Source of the DNA: Argopecten irradians
Lineage: Eukaryota > Mollusca > Bivalvia > Pectinida > Pectinidae
Length of the DNA stretch: 64,000 nt
NCBI RefSeq assembly: GCF_041381155.1
Contig: NC_091147.1
Span: 26,505,849 to 26,569,848 of the forward strand
Reading direction: 5' to 3'
Under the pieces are notes generated by a model. That model was given only the letters and a program-made list of their open reading frames with translations. It was not told the origin of the DNA and did not search any database. The translations under genes and the position numbers were made by a program. Of this stretch, positions 60,409 to 64,000 are shown one piece after another (position 1 is the first letter of the stretch; every line of letters starts with the position of its first letter).

Positions 60409-61910
60409 AGTCCAATACCTTACAGAAGCCGTGGAGAAAGATGCTCTTCGGTAATGAGTCATATAGTTTTTAAGAAGAAAATAATATACATTTTTAATTT
60501 TTACATGTTTAAAGATTACAATAATAAACCAAGTTGTATCTACTAAGATTTTCACTCAATGCTATATCAATATATATATAGGTTCCCCAACAAGTGTTTT
60601 TCAAACTTTAGTTAGTTAATTTTTAAATTATCAAAAAATGTTTTAAAAGTTTGAAAATTTACTATAGAGAGTTTAGACAACCATGATAAACAGCAGTCAC
60701 TCTTTGGGAAACTTACTTATCCCGTAACTTTAACATTATATTTATACCGTGATAACCATTTTCTAGTCTCCATTTAGCTTACCACCATGCAATGTGTAGT
60801 GATATCTTTCCGCCATAAAAATAGTGCCTTAATAGAGAGCCAATATTCTATTGTTTAATACTGAATAAGCAACTACCTGTTATACAGTAAAAGAATGTCA
60901 TTTAAAAGAAATGTCGCTATGGAAAATTGCGCACTGAAGTGTGTAAACATAAATGATTACTAACTGCTATGGAATTTATTACATGGGTTTTTTTATTGTG
61001 AAATATGTATAATTAAGGGCTAAATATGTGTCTAATACAATCAGTGGTGTTATTCCACTCGCAGGCCATTCTATAAATGTACTGGGTGTTGGATGAATAC
61101 ATTGATATTCCAGCAATGGCACTCGCAGGCAATTATATCAATGTGCTGGGTGTTGGATAAATATATTGATATTCCAGAAGTGGAATTACACTTTTCTGTG
61201 TTTTGATTGGTCGAAACTTTAAACAACGACGAGAACTACTTTTTTCTCATTGTAACGACACAAATTGTTGAAGTTACCAAAGACTTTATGTTGTTGTACT
61301 CCGATCACTGCTTGCAGAACAAAACGCTGTTGAAACCGCATGTGTGACGGCATCAAAATCGTTCCGGTATTCCCATTCGTAGCATAAACTATAGACCCCA
61401 AATTCATAATTGTTTAATAGTATATCTTGCCGTACGATGACTCTGGAGTGATTTCCATAGAATCAATACACCTTGAATGCGGGCTTTAACTTGGTTAAAT
61501 TGCATTATTTACATTTCCGATTTTTTCTTTGCTATATAACGTTACCAACTGGGCAAACCATCAATTGACCGGCTGTTACATCAATCGTATCAGGTTGAAA
61601 AATAAAATTTTATCGCAACATTGAATTTGAAAGAAATCGTCGGTTGAAATGTAAATATTAAGATTTTTTTTATTTTTTAGTTTTGGTTGTTTACTGGAAC
61701 GTAAACAGCATTTATTGGACAGATATTTCAACATGACGTGCTAACGCGATTTATTTAAATTATCTGTCCAACGAATGCAGTTTACATGCCAGTAAACAAC
61801 AACAAATGAATATCATTCCTAAATAAGAATATATTTGCGAATATATTTGAAAAAACCAAGACGCAAAATATTGTATAGGCGAAAAAAGGGTTTATAATAC
61901 AATGCATTTG
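60409..61910. other. Spacer in front of A5, no gene
   Basis: It resumes the array spacer (TAGTCCAATACCTTA, ACCAAGTTGTATCTACTAAG) and then carries about 450 bp found in no other unit (60575-61040). After the inverted-repeat-bounded tandem repeat at 61047-61191 it matches the segment in front of A3 (43512-43970). Confidence 0.5.
61047..61191. repeat. Inverted-repeat-bounded tandem repeat (A5 copy)
   Basis: The same structure as 43368-43511: GTGTTATTCCACT at the left, AGTGGAATTACAC at the right (one mismatch), and two 66-bp copies inside. Confidence 0.5.
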
Positions 61911-61916
61911 TTTATT
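61911..61916 (-). terminator. Polyadenylation signal of A5
   Basis: AATAAA on the minus strand, 47 bp after the A5 stop codon, as behind A2. Confidence 0.5.
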
Positions 61917-61962
61917 AAACAGTCATTATAAATGTTTTACCTGATTCAGATATAGTTCTGAT

Positions 61963-63216
61963 CTAAACAGAAATGATATAAACACCATACACAATATTTG
62001 CAATTACAAGCATCGCAAAAAAGATTGCGAAAAAGAATTTGTCGAGCATAACGCCGAATTCCATTTTCGTGAGCGAATGACCATTGTCTTGCATTGTCGG
62101 AATGTTTGTGTCCTTTATAACACATCTATTAGTATGTAAGTCGCCGTACTCTGTGTTAGTCGTCGTGATGTTGATTTCGTACTCCTTTGTAGTAGCCGAT
62201 TGCTTATCTTTCATACATGTACTTCTACAAGTGCAGAACATCTTCGAAAGCCAAACAGGCATCTGCTCGTCAATTTTCGCCATATGGAACCGAAGTCCGA
62301 TCACAGTAGTAAAGAGAATAAGGGCACTGTACCCCACGTTACACATCAGATATTTAGTGAAGATTGACACTGGGTTTGTGATAGGGAGCTTCTCCGTTAT
62401 AAGTGTCATGTAGACAGAAAACGAGAGGAACATGGTCACAGAGAATGAAACCCTTTCTCCAGATTGTGGTGGGAGCAGGAACACCGCAAGGTTAAGGAAA
62501 CACAATAGTATTATTGGTGTCAGAAGGTTCACAATGATAAATTCGGGCTTTCGTCGGAAGATGACCCCAAACGTTGCAACGCTGGAAAGTACTTCAGTGC
62601 CGTTATTTGTGTAAGTTTCTAAAACATCCCACTGTGAAATATCGACCAAATCAGAAATATCGCTGTCATCAACCGGCGTAATAAAAACTTCATTAAAAAT
62701 GTAATCAGAAGAAGCGAGTTTAATAGTGCAGTCGTGACGATCAAATGGATACAAATCCATATCTGGTTGACATGTTGTACTGGTCATTACCGTCACAGTT
62801 ACAAACTGTTTTCCATCACTAGTTCCGCGAACTTTTCCCGTCGTTAAACGTTTTCCGATGTTCTCATTTCCAGATGGATTACTAACCATGAGAGCCGGGT
62901 TCCATATCTCACCGGAATTTAATAATACATACAAATAGATGTCTGTTCTGACATTCCATTGCAACAATTCGTCGGTCCATATTATCATGAATGTTGATGT
63001 CGAAATGAACTCTCCAGAGACTTCGTGAAACGTATTGATGGATTCTAGCTGCCAATGAACAGTTACCTCAACTGCTCTAGTCTGATCTTTTACGGGACGT
63101 AATCGTTTGGAGTAATTCTGAAGAAGGTCGTTATGGAACTCCTCGACTACGTCATAAGGCAAGCCCCAGCCATGGACAGAACCACAACAAAAGAGAAAGA
63201 AGAAAGCTAGAAACAT
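61963..63216 (-). CDS. A5: intact intronless nicotinic-receptor-like Cys-loop channel subunit
   Basis: 417 residues from the ATG at 63216; an ATG at 63225 would add only MHE. Signal peptide MFLAFFFLFCCGSVHG, then the A-type extracellular domain with WTDELLQWN, WNPALMVSN and Cys-loop CQPDMDLYPFDRHDC. It has GERVSFSVTMFLSF in M2, M3, a short loop with CRSTCMKDKQ, and M4. Features not shared with A2 and A3 include NVRTDIYLYVLLN after loop D, VFGVIFRRKPEF at the M1 entry (Arg as in B genes), and NRCVIKDTN in the loop. M2-M3 reads LITEKLP, the form found in B2/B4, which hints at exchange with B genes. No vicinal cysteines and no loop-B Trp. Its B partner would lie beyond the window. Confidence 0.9.
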   Translation of the reverse strand: MFLAFFFLFCCGSVHGWGLPYDVVEEFHNDLLQNYSKRLRPVKDQTRAVEVTVHWQLESINTFHEVSGEFISTSTFMIIWTDELLQWNVRTDIYLYVLLNSGEIWNPALMVSNPSGNENIGKRLTTGKVRGTSDGKQFVTVTVMTSTTCQPDMDLYPFDRHDCTIKLASSDYIFNEVFITPVDDSDISDLVDISQWDVLETYTNNGTEVLSSVATFGVIFRRKPEFIIVNLLTPIILLCFLNLAVFLLPPQSGERVSFSVTMFLSFSVYMTLITEKLPITNPVSIFTKYLMCNVGYSALILFTTVIGLRFHMAKIDEQMPVWLSKMFCTCRSTCMKDKQSATTKEYEINITTTNTEYGDLHTNRCVIKDTNIPTMQDNGHSLTKMEFGVMLDKFFFAIFFAMLVIANIVYGVYIISV

Positions 63217-64000
63217 CTCATGCATTCTTTAGACTTTCGGGATGGATTGAAAATCAAGTGATACTGGAGCACTTGATTCAAACGAATGAAATGATAAATT
63301 CAGGTCTATGGATAGCCTACAAAGGGCCCCTATTAATTGATCTTCAGAGTCACTCTGGGTAATTACGTAAGTATTGTCGATACACCCATCAAAATCAATA
63401 TCGTGAACGAAACAATTGACAAATGATCCTGATGATGTACAAATATTTACTTACGTATTCATGTAGGCATCCTGCTTATGTAAAGAGCGGGTACTTTGAA
63501 CTCATCGGTTAATGGAGGAACAATTCAAGATGATTGTAGTAATGAGAAGTATCCCAAGTACCGCAAGTTATACAAAAGAGGTTAAGTTTGTTTTCGGTTA
63601 ATATAATTTGGTGCGTCAATTGTCCATGGTAACTATGAATCTCTTTGTCCGACTTGTCCAGTGGATATTCGATGAAACGTCATGCGCGATTCGCACAACT
63701 ATACAAACGTTCTTCAATCCGACTGAATACTTTGCGCTTTTAAATATTTAAATACCATGTACATTAAATATACTTATCGTTCACTTTTGCAATACATATT
63801 GAGTAAACAAATGCAATTGACCATAATAAAATCCATTGCATTTCTTATGAAACATCCTTTCAAATATTTCAAAAAATCAATATACTGCGTAGTGTCCTTA
63901 GAGGAGAGGAATCGAGAACTTTCTATTGCCATATTTTGTATCAATATAGCCTAAAATAGCCCCTTTTGCTACCGACCATCATGTCATTGATTTGACGGAA
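63217..64000. promoter_or_regulatory. A5 upstream spacer (window end)
   Basis: It matches the A-proximal half of the A1/B1 spacer, including the minus-strand GTAAGT donor-like site (63449-63454). At about 63984 it jumps from the equivalent of 23955 to that of 24352 (ATGTC then ATTGATTTGACGGAA), so some 400 bp are deleted just before the window ends. Confidence 0.5.

Noticed and set aside
1-64000. Retroviral, LTR-retrotransposon or other virus-like elements
   Set aside because: I looked for reverse transcriptase, integrase, capsid or paired long terminal repeats on both strands and saw none.

Overview
Organism: AT-rich animal DNA, most likely from a bivalve mollusc. The clues are tRNA-derived SINEs with the tail sequence common in mollusc genomes (40751-41165), many TACATGTA-type motifs, a multi-exon SLC5 transporter gene, and a tandem array of intronless nicotinic-receptor-like genes of the kind known to be expanded in lophotrochozoans. 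There is no bacterial gene organisation, CRISPR array, rRNA or true tRNA gene. Layout, left third (1-21870): a plus-strand, multi-exon gene of the SLC5 sodium/solute symporter family runs from 1612 to 15805. I could place 13 exons with mutually consistent splice phases. It carries a frameshift in exon 6, poorly preserved exons around 6.6-8.3 kb and an early C-terminus, so it is either a decaying paralogue or is damaged by consensus errors. One intron holds a 1,170-bp internally deleted hAT transposon (13450-14619) with a perfect 8-bp target duplication. The rest of this third is intergenic, with several small inverted-repeat elements and a worn relic of the array's spacer sequence (17600-18190). 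Layout, right two thirds (21871-64000): a receptor array built from divergent pairs. Each pair has a minus-strand gene 'A' and a plus-strand gene 'B', head to head across about 1.4-1.6 kb, and each B is followed by about 4-5 kb of conserved non-coding spacer. A2 (30407-31657), A3 (44052-45305) and A5 (61963-63216) are intact single-exon reading frames of about 416 residues. A1 and A4 are broken, and all four B genes (B1-B4) are broken. The array is itself duplicated: the two-pair block at about 21.9-38.95 kb recurs at about 44.0-59.1 kb. B2/B4 share the same premature stops, and B1/B3 share the same early frameshift and the same lost Cys-loop cysteine, so those defects predate the block duplication. 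How it fits together: the A proteins have a signal peptide, a Cys-loop extracellular domain, four membrane segments and a cation-type pore (Gly-Glu-Arg before M2, Leu at 9', Glu at 20'). They lack the vicinal cysteines and the loop-B tryptophan used to bind acetylcholine, so the ligand is open. The pore-coding DNA of A and B is nearly identical although the flanking coding DNA is clearly diverged, which points to gene conversion between inverted paralogues. A small hAT-like element sits 5 bp behind every B stop codon and holds the nearest polyadenylation signal. Several places (22.1-22.8 kb, 50.2-51.0 kb, 53.44-53.64 kb) look like assembly or consensus problems as much as biology, and they affect which copies should be called pseudogenes.
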